Shown: one piece after another, positions 1-8,498 of the stretch
How the letters are laid out: each line of letters begins with the position of its first letter
Numbering within the stretch: position 1 is the first letter of the stretch
Source: Lachnospiraceae bacterium
GTDB taxonomy: Bacteria; Bacillota; Clostridia; Lachnospirales; Lachnospiraceae
Assembly: GCA_029053015.1 (NCBI GenBank)
Contig: JAIDHX010000018.1
Span: 1 to 64,000, forward strand
DNA length: 64,000 nt
Direction of reading: 5' to 3'
Made by a program: the position numbers and the translations under genes
The notes under the pieces: model-generated
What the model was told of the DNA's origin: nothing
The model's input: the letters and a program-made list of their open reading frames with translations, nothing else
The model's database searches: none

Positions 1-72
1 TGGGGCGGTGAATATCGTCCGTTAGCTGAACTTATTGCAGAAATGGACGACGTAAAGCGGAAAAGCAAATAG
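1..72 (+). CDS. C-terminal end of an unidentified protein (partial)
   Basis: Reading frame 1 is open from the first base to a TAG at 70-72 and gives a hydrophilic tail ending in KRKSK. The gene starts outside the window. Too little is present to assign a family, and a chance open frame of 23 codons is possible. Confidence 0.3.
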   Translation, partial: WGGEYRPLAELIAEMDDVKRKSK

Positions 73-196
73 ACAAATTCCAGTTTGAAGAATTGTTAGG
101 TGGATGCAAATTCAGTAATCATATGTGAGAATATGCAGTGAACCTCAAATTTTAAGCAATGGAAACATTTTTCTGAACAGAGGTAAATATTTTAAA

Positions 197-230
197 ATCG
201 TGTTATTGAAACTTGCTTCAATAACACGAT
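197..230. other. Perfect 14-bp stem-loop
   Basis: ATCGTGTTATTGAA at 197-210 is followed by a 6-nt loop and its exact reverse complement at 217-230. Read on the minus strand the stem is followed by GATTTTAAAATATTT, so it may be a late terminator for the iscU transcript. The stretch 73-332 holds no supported gene apart from this and the hairpin at 271-315. Confidence 0.5.
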
Positions 231-270
231 AGAAGCTATAAATTTTCTGCCGTATTCAGCGAGGGAAACA

Positions 271-315
271 GTCTGACCGTCAAGCGATTCCGTGGGAATT
301 GCTTAACGGTCGGAC
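271..315 (-). terminator. Imperfect hairpin just downstream of iscU
   Basis: GACCGT-AAGC-ATTCC pairs with GGAAT-GCTT-ACGGTC around a GTG loop, with single mismatches. It lies directly after the iscU stop on the minus strand. The U-run that follows is short (CTGTTTCCC), so it could be a weak terminator or an mRNA-stabilising hairpin. Confidence 0.4.
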
Positions 316-332
316 GTCCCTTGCCGCAAGTC

Positions 333-713
333 TCACTCCTTCCCCTTTTTGTCATAATAATCCTGCACCGCCGCCCTGACTGCCTCTTCTGCCAGCACGG
401 AACAATGCAGTTTGTGGGCGGGCAGACCGTCAAGGGCTTCCGTAACCGCCTGATTGGTCAGCTGTAAAACCTCTGACAGCGGTTTCCCTTTAATCATCTC
501 CGTTGCCATGGAACTGGAGGCAATCGCGGAGCCGCATCCAAAGGTCTCGAATTTTACGTCTGACACAATATCGTCGTCAATTTTTAAATAAACCTTCATG
601 ATATCGCCACATTTGCCGTTGCCTACCTCGCCAACGCCGTCTGCATTTTCAATCGAGCCTACATTCCTCGGATTCCTGAAATGATCCATCACCTTTTCGC
701 TATATAAAGCCAT
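333..713 (-). CDS. iscU: IscU/NifU-type iron-sulfur cluster scaffold protein
   Basis: The 126-residue protein is a single-domain U-type scaffold on which the cysteine desulfurase encoded upstream assembles Fe-S clusters. It starts MALYSEKVMDHFRNPRNVG, the classic N-terminus of the family. The three ligand cysteines are visible at about C35 (GNGKCGD, with the conserved Asp at 37), C60 (FGCGSAIASSS) and C104 (HCSVLAEEA). Length is normal for IscU of Clostridia, which lack the extra NifU domains. A strong AAAGGAGA site precedes the ATG at 713. It follows iscS on the same strand, but a ~207-bp palindromic repeat (741-947) now separates them. Function is clear from the motif set; iscU versus nifU naming is arbitrary. 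Confidence 0.95.
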   Translation of the reverse strand: MALYSEKVMDHFRNPRNVGSIENADGVGEVGNGKCGDIMKVYLKIDDDIVSDVKFETFGCGSAIASSSMATEMIKGKPLSEVLQLTNQAVTEALDGLPAHKLHCSVLAEEAVRAAVQDYYDKKGKE

Positions 714-740
714 ATTAATTCTCCTTTCTTTCCTAAATCT

Positions 741-947
741 TAATAGGTGGCGGGGAAGCTTATACCGTTGTCATTGCGCACATCGTATATTCCAACGCAG
801 ACACGCTTTCGCTCCGAGCTTACCGCAGCGGTACGTAAGCTGCCAAAACACGGCAGCTAAGTACCGACGGCAAGCAAGGGTCTGCTTATGGAATATAGCA
901 TGTGCACAATTCGAAACCGGCAGCGTGAGTTTCACAGTTACCTATTA
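741..947. repeat. MITE-like palindromic repeat, copy 1
   Basis: This ~207-bp unit begins with TAATAGG at 741-747 and ends with its complement CCTATTA at 941-947. Most of its interior folds into one long imperfect hairpin: arms with GTCTGC/GCAGAC, GCTTACCG/CGGTAAGC-like and GCAGCTAAGTACC/GGTACGTAAGCTGC blocks surround a short AAAACAC loop. Two further copies lie at 2169-2375 and 55906-56109. It sits between iscS and iscU. Its last three bases supply the TAA stop of iscS. Confidence 0.85.
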
Positions 948-2129
948 CAGCACAAACTCCTTTTTACCGCTCATCTTATCTTTCCACAAGGGTGACATAT
1001 TCCTAAGATACGCTACAACTTCTGGCACCGCCTGTAAAATCTGCTCTACTTCTTCCTCCGTATTGTCCGCACTGAGAGACAGGCGCAGAGAGCCGTGTGC
1101 CACCTCATGGGGCCTGCCGATGGCAAGAAGCACGTGGCTTGGGTCAAGCGAGCCTGAAGTACAGGCGGAACCGGAGGACGCACAGATTCCTCTGTCGTCC
1201 AGCAGTAAAAGCAGACTCTCTCCCTCGATGCCCTCAAAGCAGAAGTTTACATTGCCGGGCAGTCGGCTCTTTGCATCGCCGTTCAGCGCGGAATGTGAAA
1301 TTTTTGAGAGTCCTTCTATCAGTCTGCCGCGCAGTCCAAGCAGCTTTTTATTATTTTCTTCCATATGGCTGTAAGCTTCCGCAAGCGCTGCTGCCATTCC
1401 CATAACTGCCGGCACATTTTCTGTTCCCGCACGTTTTCCCCTCTCCTGTGCACCGCCTTCAATAAGGCTCTCCAGAATAATTCCCCGCCTTACATAAAGC
1501 GCCCCAATCCCCTTCGGCCCATGAAATTTATGTGCCGAAAGCGACAACAAATCAATATTCTGTTCATTTACATTGATTGGCAGATGTCCGACCGCCTGCA
1601 CGGCATCTGTATGAAACGGTACTTTTTTCTCCCGGCAGACAGCACCGATTTCTGCAATCGGCATAATGGAACCAATTTCATTGTTGGCATACATAATTGT
1701 CACAAGGCAGGTATCTTCCCGAATGGCGTCCGCAACCTGATCGGGATAAACCATGCCATTTTCATGAACATCAAGCAGTTCCACTTCAAAGCCTTCTTTT
1801 TCCAGCTTCTTCAACACATGGAGCACCGCATGATGTTCAAACGCCGACGATATAATATGCTTTTTTCCCTTTTTCTCCCCATTATGGGCGGCGGAAAGAA
1901 TCGCCTGATTGTCCGCCTCACTTCCTCCTGAAGTAAAATAAATCTCCTGCGGCGCAGCTCCAATACAGGCAGCAATGCGCTCTCTGGCTGTCCACAGCGC
2001 CTTTGCAGCCTCCTGTCCCGCTTCATATAAACTGGAAGGATTGCCGAAAATCTCCTCCATATATGGCAGCATGGCGTCAATGGCAGTCCTGCTCATCTTC
2101 GTCGTCGCTGCATTATCTGCATAAATCAT
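945..2129 (-). CDS. iscS: Cysteine desulfurase (class V aminotransferase, NifS/IscS type)
   Basis: A PLP enzyme of 394 residues that removes sulfur from cysteine as a persulfide and hands it to the IscU scaffold encoded downstream. Visible family features are the N-terminal YADNAATT, the PLP lysine at about K201 in LSAHKFHGPKG, the ERGKRAGTENV motif near 229-239 and the catalytic loop cysteine at about C323 in ICASSGSACTSGS. Start ATG at 2129 has an AAAGGAGAGG site. The C-terminal tail ends at a stop codon lying in the terminal bases of repeat copy 1, so the last residues may have been altered by that insertion. Between cysK and this gene is repeat copy 2. Confidence 0.95.
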   Translation of the reverse strand: MIYADNAATTKMSRTAIDAMLPYMEEIFGNPSSLYEAGQEAAKALWTARERIAACIGAAPQEIYFTSGGSEADNQAILSAAHNGEKKGKKHIISSAFEHHAVLHVLKKLEKEGFEVELLDVHENGMVYPDQVADAIREDTCLVTIMYANNEIGSIMPIAEIGAVCREKKVPFHTDAVQAVGHLPINVNEQNIDLLSLSAHKFHGPKGIGALYVRRGIILESLIEGGAQERGKRAGTENVPAVMGMAAALAEAYSHMEENNKKLLGLRGRLIEGLSKISHSALNGDAKSRLPGNVNFCFEGIEGESLLLLLDDRGICASSGSACTSGSLDPSHVLLAIGRPHEVAHGSLRLSLSADNTEEEVEQILQAVPEVVAYLRNMSPLWKDKMSGKKEFVL

Positions 2130-2168
2130 ATTTGCTGCTCCTCTCCTTTCTTCTACTGTGCATGAAAT

Positions 2169-2375
2169 AGGTGATTGTAAAACTCATAATTATCCATTTC
2201 GAATTGTACACATTGCATATTTCATAAGCAGACCCTTGCTTACCGTCGGTACTTAGCTGCCGTATTTTGGCAGCTTACGTACCGCTACGGTAAGCTCGGA
2301 GCGAAAGCGAGTCTGCGTTGAAATATACAATGTGTACAATGACAATAATATAGTTTCTGAGTTTCACAATTACCT
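2169..2375. repeat. MITE-like palindromic repeat, copy 2
   Basis: Ends are AGGTGATTGTAAAACTCA at 2169 and the complement of AGGTAATTGTGAAACTCA at 2375, giving terminal inverted repeats of about 18 bp with two mismatches. The interior forms the same long hairpin as copies 1 and 3 (TACACATTG-type outer arms, TTGGCAGC/GCTGCC inner arms). It lies between iscS and the cysK terminator. No transposase is encoded and no clear target duplication was seen. Confidence 0.85.
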
Positions 2376-2380
2376 GGTGC

Positions 2381-2420
2381 AAAAGAAAACGCCAATGCCT
2401 GCGGCATCGGCGCTCTTTTT
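2381..2420 (-). terminator. Rho-independent terminator of cysK
   Basis: On the minus strand the stem CGCCGATGCC-GCA-GGCATTGGCG (one G-T pair) is followed by TTTTCTTTT, immediately after the cysK stop. The plus strand also shows a T-run, so it can act in both directions. Confidence 0.85.
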
Positions 2421-2421
2421 T

Positions 2422-3354
2422 CTACTCTGCAAAAAGCGGTGTCGAAAGGTATCTGTCGCCTGTATCCGGCAGCAGTGCCACAATCGTCTTCCCTGCATTT
2501 TCAGGCCTTTTTGCCAGCTCTATGGCAGCATGTGCCGCGGCGCCTGACGAAATGCCGACAAGCACCCCTTCTTTCTGTCCAATCAGCCTGCCTGTGGCAA
2601 ACGCATCCTCATTGGTCACTGTAATAATTTCATCATAAATCTCCGTATTTAAAACCTTGGGCACAAATCCTGCTCCAATACCCTGAATTTTGTGCGCTCC
2701 CGCTACACCGGTGGATAAAACTGCAGATGTTGCAGGCTCTACCGCCACAATTTTAACATCCGGCTTTTTCTCCTTCAGATATTTTCCGACGCCGGTAACA
2801 GTTCCACCCGTGCCGACTCCTGCGACAAAAATATCAACTTCGCCGTCCGTATCCTCAAAAATTTCCGGGCCGGTATGCTCATAATGCGCCTTGGGGTTTG
2901 CCGGATTGTCAAACTGCCCGGGAATAAAGCTGTCGGGGATTTCCTTTGCCAGTTCTTCCGCTTTTGCAATCGCGCCCTTCATACCCTTACTTCCTTCTGT
3001 CAGCACCAGCTCTGCGCCATATGCCTTCATAAGCTGGCGACGCTCCACCGACATGGTTTCCGGCATTACAATGATAATGCGGTAGCCTCTTGCCGCCGCC
3101 ACAGCAGCAAGACCAATGCCTGTGTTGCCGGAGGTCGGCTCAATGATAACCGAACCCGCCTTCAGCGCGCCGGTGCGTTCCGCTTCGTCAATCATCGCCT
3201 TTGCAACCCTGTCCTTAACCGAACCGGCAGGATTAAAGTACTCCAGCTTGGCAACTACCTTTGCCTTTAAATCATATTCCTTTTCAATGTGTGCCAGCTC
3301 CAAAAGCGGTGTTTTCCCGATTAACTGCTCTGCAGATGTGTAAATGTTTGACAT
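2422..3354 (-). CDS. cysK: Cysteine synthase A (O-acetylserine sulfhydrylase)
   Basis: A fold-type II PLP enzyme of 310 residues that makes cysteine from O-acetylserine and sulfide. The PLP lysine is K47 in [11 protein letters not shown], the substrate loop is [10 protein letters not shown] at about 74-83 and the phosphate-binding loop is [12 protein letters not shown]. Length matches CysK. It has an AAAAGGAG site before the ATG at 3354 and ends at a clear terminator. The gene lies 36 bp after metY, so the two probably share a transcript from the promoter at 4727-4755. The product feeds cysteine to the desulfurase encoded next on the same strand. Confidence 0.97.
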   Translation of the reverse strand: MSNIYTSAEQLIGKTPLLELAHIEKEYDLKAKVVAKLEYFNPAGSVKDRVAKAMIDEAERTGALKAGSVIIEPTSGNTGIGLAAVAAARGYRIIIVMPETMSVERRQLMKAYGAELVLTEGSKGMKGAIAKAEELAKEIPDSFIPGQFDNPANPKAHYEHTGPEIFEDTDGEVDIFVAGVGTGGTVTGVGKYLKEKKPDVKIVAVEPATSAVLSTGVAGAHKIQGIGAGFVPKVLNTEIYDEIITVTNEDAFATGRLIGQKEGVLVGISSGAAAHAAIELAKRPENAGKTIVALLPDTGDRYLSTPLFAE

Positions 3355-3390
3355 AAATCTATTCTCCTTTTTCCTGTTTTCTATGATTTC

Positions 3391-4680
3391 TTAACCCTGT
3401 GCTACAGCGGCAAATCCACGCTCTAAATCCGCAATAATATCATCGATATGCTCCGTACCGATGGAAAGACGGATTGTGTTCTGGTGAATTCCCTGCTCCA
3501 AAAGCTCCTCATCGGTAAGCTGGGAATGTGTGGTAGTCGCCGGATGAATCACAAGACTCTTGACATCCGCAACATTGGCAAGCAGCGAAAAAATCTGCAG
3601 ATTGTCAATAAACTGATGCGCTTCCTTCTGTCCGCCCTTGATGTCAAATGTAAAAATAGAAGCGCCGCCGTTCGGAAAATATTTTTCGTACAGCGCATGG
3701 TCCGGATGATCCTCCAAGGAAGGATGATTGACCTTCTCCACAAGCGGATGCGCCGCCAGATATTCTACCACCTTTTTCGTATTCTCTGCATGTCGCTCTA
3801 GACGCAGGGACAGCGTTTCCACGCCCTGTAAGAGCAGGAATGCATTGAACGGAGAAATCACCGCGCCGGTATCCCTGAGCAGAATTGCCCGGATATAAGT
3901 TACAAACGCCGTCGGTCCGACAGCATCCACAAAGGATATGCCGTGATAGCTGGGATTTGCTTCTGCAATGGCAGGATATTTGCCGCTTGCCTTCCAGTCA
4001 AATTTGCCGGAATCCACGATAATGCCTCCGAGCGTCGTGCCATGTCCGCCGATAAACTTTGTCGCAGAATGTACCACGATATCAGCGCCATGCTCAATGG
4101 GACGAATCAGATACGGCGTGCCAAAGGTATTGTCAATCACGAGCGGAAGGTTGTGCTTGTGCGCAATCTCTGCAATGGCGTCGATATCGGGGATATCGCT
4201 GTTGGGATTGCCCAGCGTTTCCAGATAGATTGCCCTTGTATTTTCCTGAATGGCATTTTCTACCTCTGCCAAATCATGCACATTCACAAAGGTTGCCGTG
4301 ATGCCATAACGCGGAAGCGTATGCGCCAGCAGGTTGTAGCTGCCGCCGTAAATGGTTTTCTGCGATACAATATGTCCGCCGTCAGAAGCAAGCGCCTCAA
4401 TGGCATATGTAATGGCAGCCGCACCGGAAGCCAGCGCCAGCGCAGCAGCACCGCCCTCTAATGCCGCCAGTCTCTTTTCCAACACATCCTGCGTAGAATT
4501 TGTCAGTCTGCCGTAAATATTGCCTGCGTCAGCAAGTCCAAAACGGGCTGCCGCATGTGCGGAATTTTTAAACACATAGGAAGTTGTCTGATAAATCGGC
4601 ACTGCCCTGGAATCGGTCGCCGGATCCGGCTGTTCCTGTCCAACATGCAATTGCAGAGTTTCAAATTTGTAGTCGCTCAT
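3391..4680 (-). CDS. metY: O-acetylhomoserine sulfhydrylase (homocysteine synthase)
   Basis: A Cys/Met-metabolism PLP enzyme of 429 residues that makes homocysteine directly from O-acetylhomoserine and sulfide. It opens with FETLQLHVGQE, typical of MetY rather than MetB, and carries YGRLTNST, the long MetY insertions and the PLP lysine at about K208 in SATKFIGGHGTTLGG. The open frame extends 17 codons upstream, but the ATG at 4680 has the AAGAGGA site and follows the promoter, so it is chosen. It is the first gene of a metY-cysK unit. A palindrome covers its -35 box (4741-4761), suggesting repression by a sulfur-sensing regulator not in the window. Confidence 0.93.
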   Translation of the reverse strand: MSDYKFETLQLHVGQEQPDPATDSRAVPIYQTTSYVFKNSAHAAARFGLADAGNIYGRLTNSTQDVLEKRLAALEGGAAALALASGAAAITYAIEALASDGGHIVSQKTIYGGSYNLLAHTLPRYGITATFVNVHDLAEVENAIQENTRAIYLETLGNPNSDIPDIDAIAEIAHKHNLPLVIDNTFGTPYLIRPIEHGADIVVHSATKFIGGHGTTLGGIIVDSGKFDWKASGKYPAIAEANPSYHGISFVDAVGPTAFVTYIRAILLRDTGAVISPFNAFLLLQGVETLSLRLERHAENTKKVVEYLAAHPLVEKVNHPSLEDHPDHALYEKYFPNGGASIFTFDIKGGQKEAHQFIDNLQIFSLLANVADVKSLVIHPATTTHSQLTDEELLEQGIHQNTIRLSIGTEHIDDIIADLERGFAAVAQG

Positions 4681-4726
4681 AATAATATCCTCTTTTCTTT
4701 CTGTATTTCTCATGTCCATTGCCGTT

Positions 4727-4755
4727 ATCATACACTTGTAAACCTACTTTGTCAA
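4727..4755 (-). promoter_or_regulatory. Sigma-A promoter of metY-cysK
   Basis: On the minus strand TTGACA (4750-4755) and TATGAT (4727-4732) are 17 bp apart, followed 46 bp later by the metY ATG. Five to six consensus matches per box make this one of the strongest promoters in the window. Confidence 0.85.
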
Positions 4756-4761
4756 TAGGTT
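4741..4761. promoter_or_regulatory. Candidate operator over the metY -35 box
   Basis: AACCTA, nine bases, then TAGGTT form an exact 6+6 inverted repeat whose centre contains the -35 hexamer. Position and symmetry fit a repressor site; the regulator is unknown. Confidence 0.5.
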
Positions 4762-4780
4762 ATATGTATTTTATTTTCTT

Positions 4781-6211
4781 TTATTGAAAATCGGTGCTGT
4801 ACCTGCCGCCCTCCATACGGGTAATCGTTAGCGGCTGCAGGGAATATTCCGTCACCCGAAAGCCCTCTGCGGTGAGCGATACGGTAAAACCTGCCATACC
4901 GCCCTTGACACAGCTTTCCTCATCCTGCGCGCTGATATAGTTGCCGATGGAATAGTAGACCAGCATCTCATGCCCTGTATCATCCCGCAGCATCTCGTAA
5001 GGCTGCAGCACATGCGGATGCGTGCCGACCACCACATCGACCTTACTGTCCAGAAACACCTGCGTCCACTTCTGCTGAAACTCGTCCGGCTGTTTTTCAT
5101 ATTCCGTCCCCCAGTGGACGAAAACAATCACAAAATCCGCCTCTTCTTCCGCCTTTTTTATCTCCTGCATAACCCGTTCTTCGTCATCCAGCAAATGTAC
5201 CATGTCCGGATTTTCCTCGGGAATCCTGATTCCGTTTGTGCCATAGGTATAGTTAAAAAGCGCAAAACGAGTCCCATTCCTGACAAGGATTTCATAAGGC
5301 CTGCCATCCGCTTCGTCCACTGTCTCTATGCCAAGGCAGGTCACACCGCGGGAAGTAAAAAATTCCTTGGTAAAGCAAACGCCGTCTCCTCCCCTGTCAA
5401 GCACATGGTTGGTCGCACAGGTCACCACATCAAAGCCCGCATCCACAATCGCCTGCCCCACCTGCGCCGGTGTGCCGAACCGCGGATAATCGCCGTACTG
5501 TTCCGGATTGTCCACAAGCGGCGTTTCCTGATTTATCACCGCCACATCACTCTCCGCAATTACATCCTTCACATTTTCGAACAAAAAATCAAAATCCTCT
5601 TCCTGTCGCAGACCGTACCGATATATGGGCTCATGTATCAGGTTATCTCCGAACACGACAAAGGAAACCGCCGTCTCCTCCTTTGTAAATCCCCAATAAT
5701 CCCACCTGAATTGGCTGATTTCCCCGTCCGGCGCGGTCAGCAGAAGCCGGTTGAAAGGCGCCTCCCTGCCATTTCCCTCCATCTTAGCCACATCCTGCCC
5801 AATGTCGGAGGACATCCACTTTGCCTTTATCTTTCCGTTTTCATATTCATACACAAAGATATGCTGCGACCATTTTTTCTCGTCGCGCTCTACCCAGAAG
5901 GGCCTATGGCTCCCATACCGCCCTATTTTCCAGCACAACAACAGCAGCTCGTCCATGCCGTCGTTGTCGATATCACAGGACAATACCGACTGTACCTTTA
6001 CGCCCTTCGGGGAATTCCATACGGACACGCCGCCATACAAAATTTCAACCTTTTTGTTCTGAAGGACGATTTCATAGCTTTCCGAACTGTCGTAAAAGGA
6101 ACCGCTCTGCCAGGAAATCCATCGCGGCAGAAATGCGCCCCCGCTCCATAAAAGATATAAAATGGCGCCGGTACTTACCAACGCCATTATTATCAAACCT
6201 GCTCTTTTCAT
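4781..6211 (-). CDS. CapA-family metallophosphatase-like membrane-anchored protein
   Basis: The 476-residue protein has an N-terminal membrane segment (GLIIMALVSTGAILYLLW). A region with a calcium-loop-like repeat follows (CDIDNDGMDELLLL), and then a PGA_cap/CapA calcineurin-like domain. CapA signatures are FGDNLI near the domain start, INQETPL, ATNHVLDRG, VFVHWGTEYE and VGTHPHVLQP. Proteins of this family take part in poly-gamma-glutamate capsule handling, but no pgsB/C genes are here, so the substrate is open. The open frame reaches 6301 but would overlap the preceding gene by 86 bp. ATG 6211 is 4 nt after that gene's stop and places the membrane segment at the N-terminus; ATG 6229 is an alternative. 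It is translationally coupled to the DUF3160 gene. Confidence 0.85.
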   Translation of the reverse strand: MKRAGLIIMALVSTGAILYLLWSGGAFLPRWISWQSGSFYDSSESYEIVLQNKKVEILYGGVSVWNSPKGVKVQSVLSCDIDNDGMDELLLLCWKIGRYGSHRPFWVERDEKKWSQHIFVYEYENGKIKAKWMSSDIGQDVAKMEGNGREAPFNRLLLTAPDGEISQFRWDYWGFTKEETAVSFVVFGDNLIHEPIYRYGLRQEEDFDFLFENVKDVIAESDVAVINQETPLVDNPEQYGDYPRFGTPAQVGQAIVDAGFDVVTCATNHVLDRGGDGVCFTKEFFTSRGVTCLGIETVDEADGRPYEILVRNGTRFALFNYTYGTNGIRIPEENPDMVHLLDDEERVMQEIKKAEEEADFVIVFVHWGTEYEKQPDEFQQKWTQVFLDSKVDVVVGTHPHVLQPYEMLRDDTGHEMLVYYSIGNYISAQDEESCVKGGMAGFTVSLTAEGFRVTEYSLQPLTITRMEGGRYSTDFQ

Positions 6212-6215
6212 CTGC

Positions 6216-8411
6216 TTATTCCCAATCATATTGATACCGATAACTTCCGGTCCAGTCCGGTCTCTCAATCGGGGCATCCTGATTGTAATAGCCCTCTTCA
6301 TTTACCTGGAGGCCCATCATGATCCGCCATTTGGTATCCGTCAGCCTGCCCAGCCAGGTAAACTGATAGAAGGAATAGACACTTCCTGTCGCAATCCGCA
6401 GCTTGCCATCCACCTTTACCACCACATAAATCTGTGACGGATTGCCTGTTGCCACTTCCAATACGCTGCCGTTAGGATCGGTCGCGATATCCACTACCAG
6501 TGCCGACGGATATTCCTCAGGGAACACATAATCTCCCGAATCCTTTACTGACTCATACCAGAAATGCTCCAGATTTCCGCCGTAATCTTCGATAAACCGG
6601 TATTCCTCATCTGTCAGTGCCTCGTCCAGAAGCTCCTTATTGGAAATCTCTTTTAACCGTTCCGCCATCTCGGACAGGCGCTTCAGATTTTCTTCATCAT
6701 CAGCCGTCAGCATGTTATATGTCTTTAAGCCCTGCCTCGTCGCATCTGCAAGGTCTGCAAATCTTGCATAGACCTCCGGTTCCGGCTCTACATATCCTCT
6801 GAAATCAATGATTTCCATATCTTCACCGCCGCCCATTTCCGCCATAACCTGCTTGGCGTAGAGCACCGTATCGTGCTTCAGCTCCGTAAAACTGCCCGCA
6901 AAACATTCCAAATCCTTTTTCAGCCATTCCTCACTCTGCATAAACATGGGGTAACCCTCTCCCTTCACTGTAAGCAAAGGGCGGAGTGTATACAGCCATC
7001 CCGCATACAGACTTGCGGACCAAAGCTCAGGATTTTCCTGTTCCAAAGCTTCCCGCAGCAGGTTCATGTTATCCATATACCCCGCATATGCCGTGCTGCC
7101 GTTTTCCTCCAGAATCTGAAGCGCGGTGTCGCTGCCGAGCGCCGCCGGCACATCCAGCACATCAGGGAGCATACGGTCCTCCACGTTGCTGTCAATTAAC
7201 CGCTGCATAATTGCTGCGTCAATGGTAAAACGCTGTCCCATAAAACGGAAGCCTAAAATCACATTATCTGTACCGTCCGCAATCGGTATGGAATTAATCT
7301 GCGGCGGAGCAAGCGCAGCCGTCCGTGCATGGAAATCTGCAAACGCTTCCTCATTTCCAATCAAATCCTTTGTGGAAGCATCACCGTACGCCTCCACAAT
7401 CAGCGGTGCGTACTCACACACGCCTAAATCGTCACTTGCACCTGCAAAGAAAGAGGTCACGGCATAGATGGATTCCCACAGCGCATAGGCTTCCGAATCT
7501 CCTGCAGCTGCCCTTGTCATCAGAAGCGCGCTTCTTTCCATATCCTCATTGTCCTGCAGAAAATGCATCCTGCCATACCACATCATCGCCCTGAAATACT
7601 GCTCCAGCTTCTCGTCGCCCTCATAATAACCCCGCGGCACATACTGCGAATAGTCCTCATAGATTTCCGAAACTTCCGAAACATCAATCCCTTCGGCACT
7701 ATTGATATGGTCAAGCTCATAGTTTACAATATCCGCCACATAGTCCTCAACCACAGTGCTATCGTCAAGCAGCTTTGCGCCTACCGTGAAAAACGCCACG
7801 TTACGCTTTGCCGCATGCTCCCACTCCGTGCCCTCAAGCGCCTCGTACTGGGCAATGCTCGCCGCAAGCATCCGCTTGCTTAACTGCGCAAGACTGTCTG
7901 AAAGATAGCTTCTCTCAATATTTTTTAACAGATAAGCAAAGTACAAGTGATAGGTATGCATCATGGAATCCACAGTTACAAAGTTAGGAATCTGATTGTA
8001 ACGGTTCGTCTCATATATCTCAAAAAACTCGCTGCCGCCTCCGCCACAGACAACAAATCCGTTCTGCGCCAGCTTAGCCGCCAGTCCTTCCCCGAAGTAA
8101 AACTGCCCCAGATTCTCCACATTGCTCAAATCGGATGCCACTGTATAGGGCTCCACACAGGGCGTCACGCCGGCCTCTTCTCTCATCTCCGCCGTAATCA
8201 GCACGGGCCGCTCCCCGGTCACAAGATGAACTGCGCTATCAGAACCTTCCGGCTCCCTTATGTCGTCCTGCCTATCCGACGGCGTGCTATCGGTCTGCTC
8301 CGTCTGCGGCTCCCTGCTCTCTTTATTGTCCTCCTGCTTTGGCGCAGCACACGCGGCAAAAAGACTGACTGTCAGCACCAGTGCCAGCGCCTTTTGTACT
8401 CTCTCTTTCAT
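6216..8411 (-). CDS. DUF3160-domain lipoprotein
   Basis: A 731-residue secreted lipoprotein with a signal peptide ending FAAC (lipobox), an acidic Gln/Ser/Asp-rich linker (to about residue 80) and one long DUF3160 domain. The domain is recognised by NFVTVDSMMHTYHLYFAYLLKNIE near residue 145 and the C-terminal SVYSFYQFTWLGRLTDTKWR region. The molecular role of DUF3160 is not known. ATG 8411 is chosen because the GAGGAGGAG ribosome site overlaps the earlier ATG at 8429. It forms an operon with the CapA-like gene (4-bp gap), which suggests the two act together at the cell surface. Confidence 0.8.
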   Translation of the reverse strand: MKERVQKALALVLTVSLFAACAAPKQEDNKESREPQTEQTDSTPSDRQDDIREPEGSDSAVHLVTGERPVLITAEMREEAGVTPCVEPYTVASDLSNVENLGQFYFGEGLAAKLAQNGFVVCGGGGSEFFEIYETNRYNQIPNFVTVDSMMHTYHLYFAYLLKNIERSYLSDSLAQLSKRMLAASIAQYEALEGTEWEHAAKRNVAFFTVGAKLLDDSTVVEDYVADIVNYELDHINSAEGIDVSEVSEIYEDYSQYVPRGYYEGDEKLEQYFRAMMWYGRMHFLQDNEDMERSALLMTRAAAGDSEAYALWESIYAVTSFFAGASDDLGVCEYAPLIVEAYGDASTKDLIGNEEAFADFHARTAALAPPQINSIPIADGTDNVILGFRFMGQRFTIDAAIMQRLIDSNVEDRMLPDVLDVPAALGSDTALQILEENGSTAYAGYMDNMNLLREALEQENPELWSASLYAGWLYTLRPLLTVKGEGYPMFMQSEEWLKKDLECFAGSFTELKHDTVLYAKQVMAEMGGGEDMEIIDFRGYVEPEPEVYARFADLADATRQGLKTYNMLTADDEENLKRLSEMAERLKEISNKELLDEALTDEEYRFIEDYGGNLEHFWYESVKDSGDYVFPEEYPSALVVDIATDPNGSVLEVATGNPSQIYVVVKVDGKLRIATGSVYSFYQFTWLGRLTDTKWRIMMGLQVNEEGYYNQDAPIERPDWTGSYRYQYDWE

Positions 8412-8437
8412 TGTACCACTCCTCCTCATTTTGTTTC

Positions 8438-8466
8438 AGTGTAGCACAATTTCCAAGCCGGTACAA
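8438..8466 (-). promoter_or_regulatory. Promoter of the DUF3160-capA operon
   Basis: Minus strand TTGTAC (8461-8466) and TACACT (8438-8443) with 17-bp spacing lie between the fructokinase stop and the DUF3160 ATG. This separates the operon from the sugar locus. Confidence 0.65.
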
Positions 8467-8498
8467 GGTTTTAGCCCGCCTGTCTTTATGAATCTTTC

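Noticed and set aside
4681-4780. Possible S-box or T-box riboswitch upstream of metY
   Set aside because: Only about 45 nt separate the predicted start site from the ATG, too short for either, and no conserved leader elements are seen.
4970-6151. 393-codon open frame on the plus strand
   Set aside because: It lies wholly antisense to the CapA-like gene, has no ribosome site, and its translation (Arg/His/Pro-rich) resembles no protein family.
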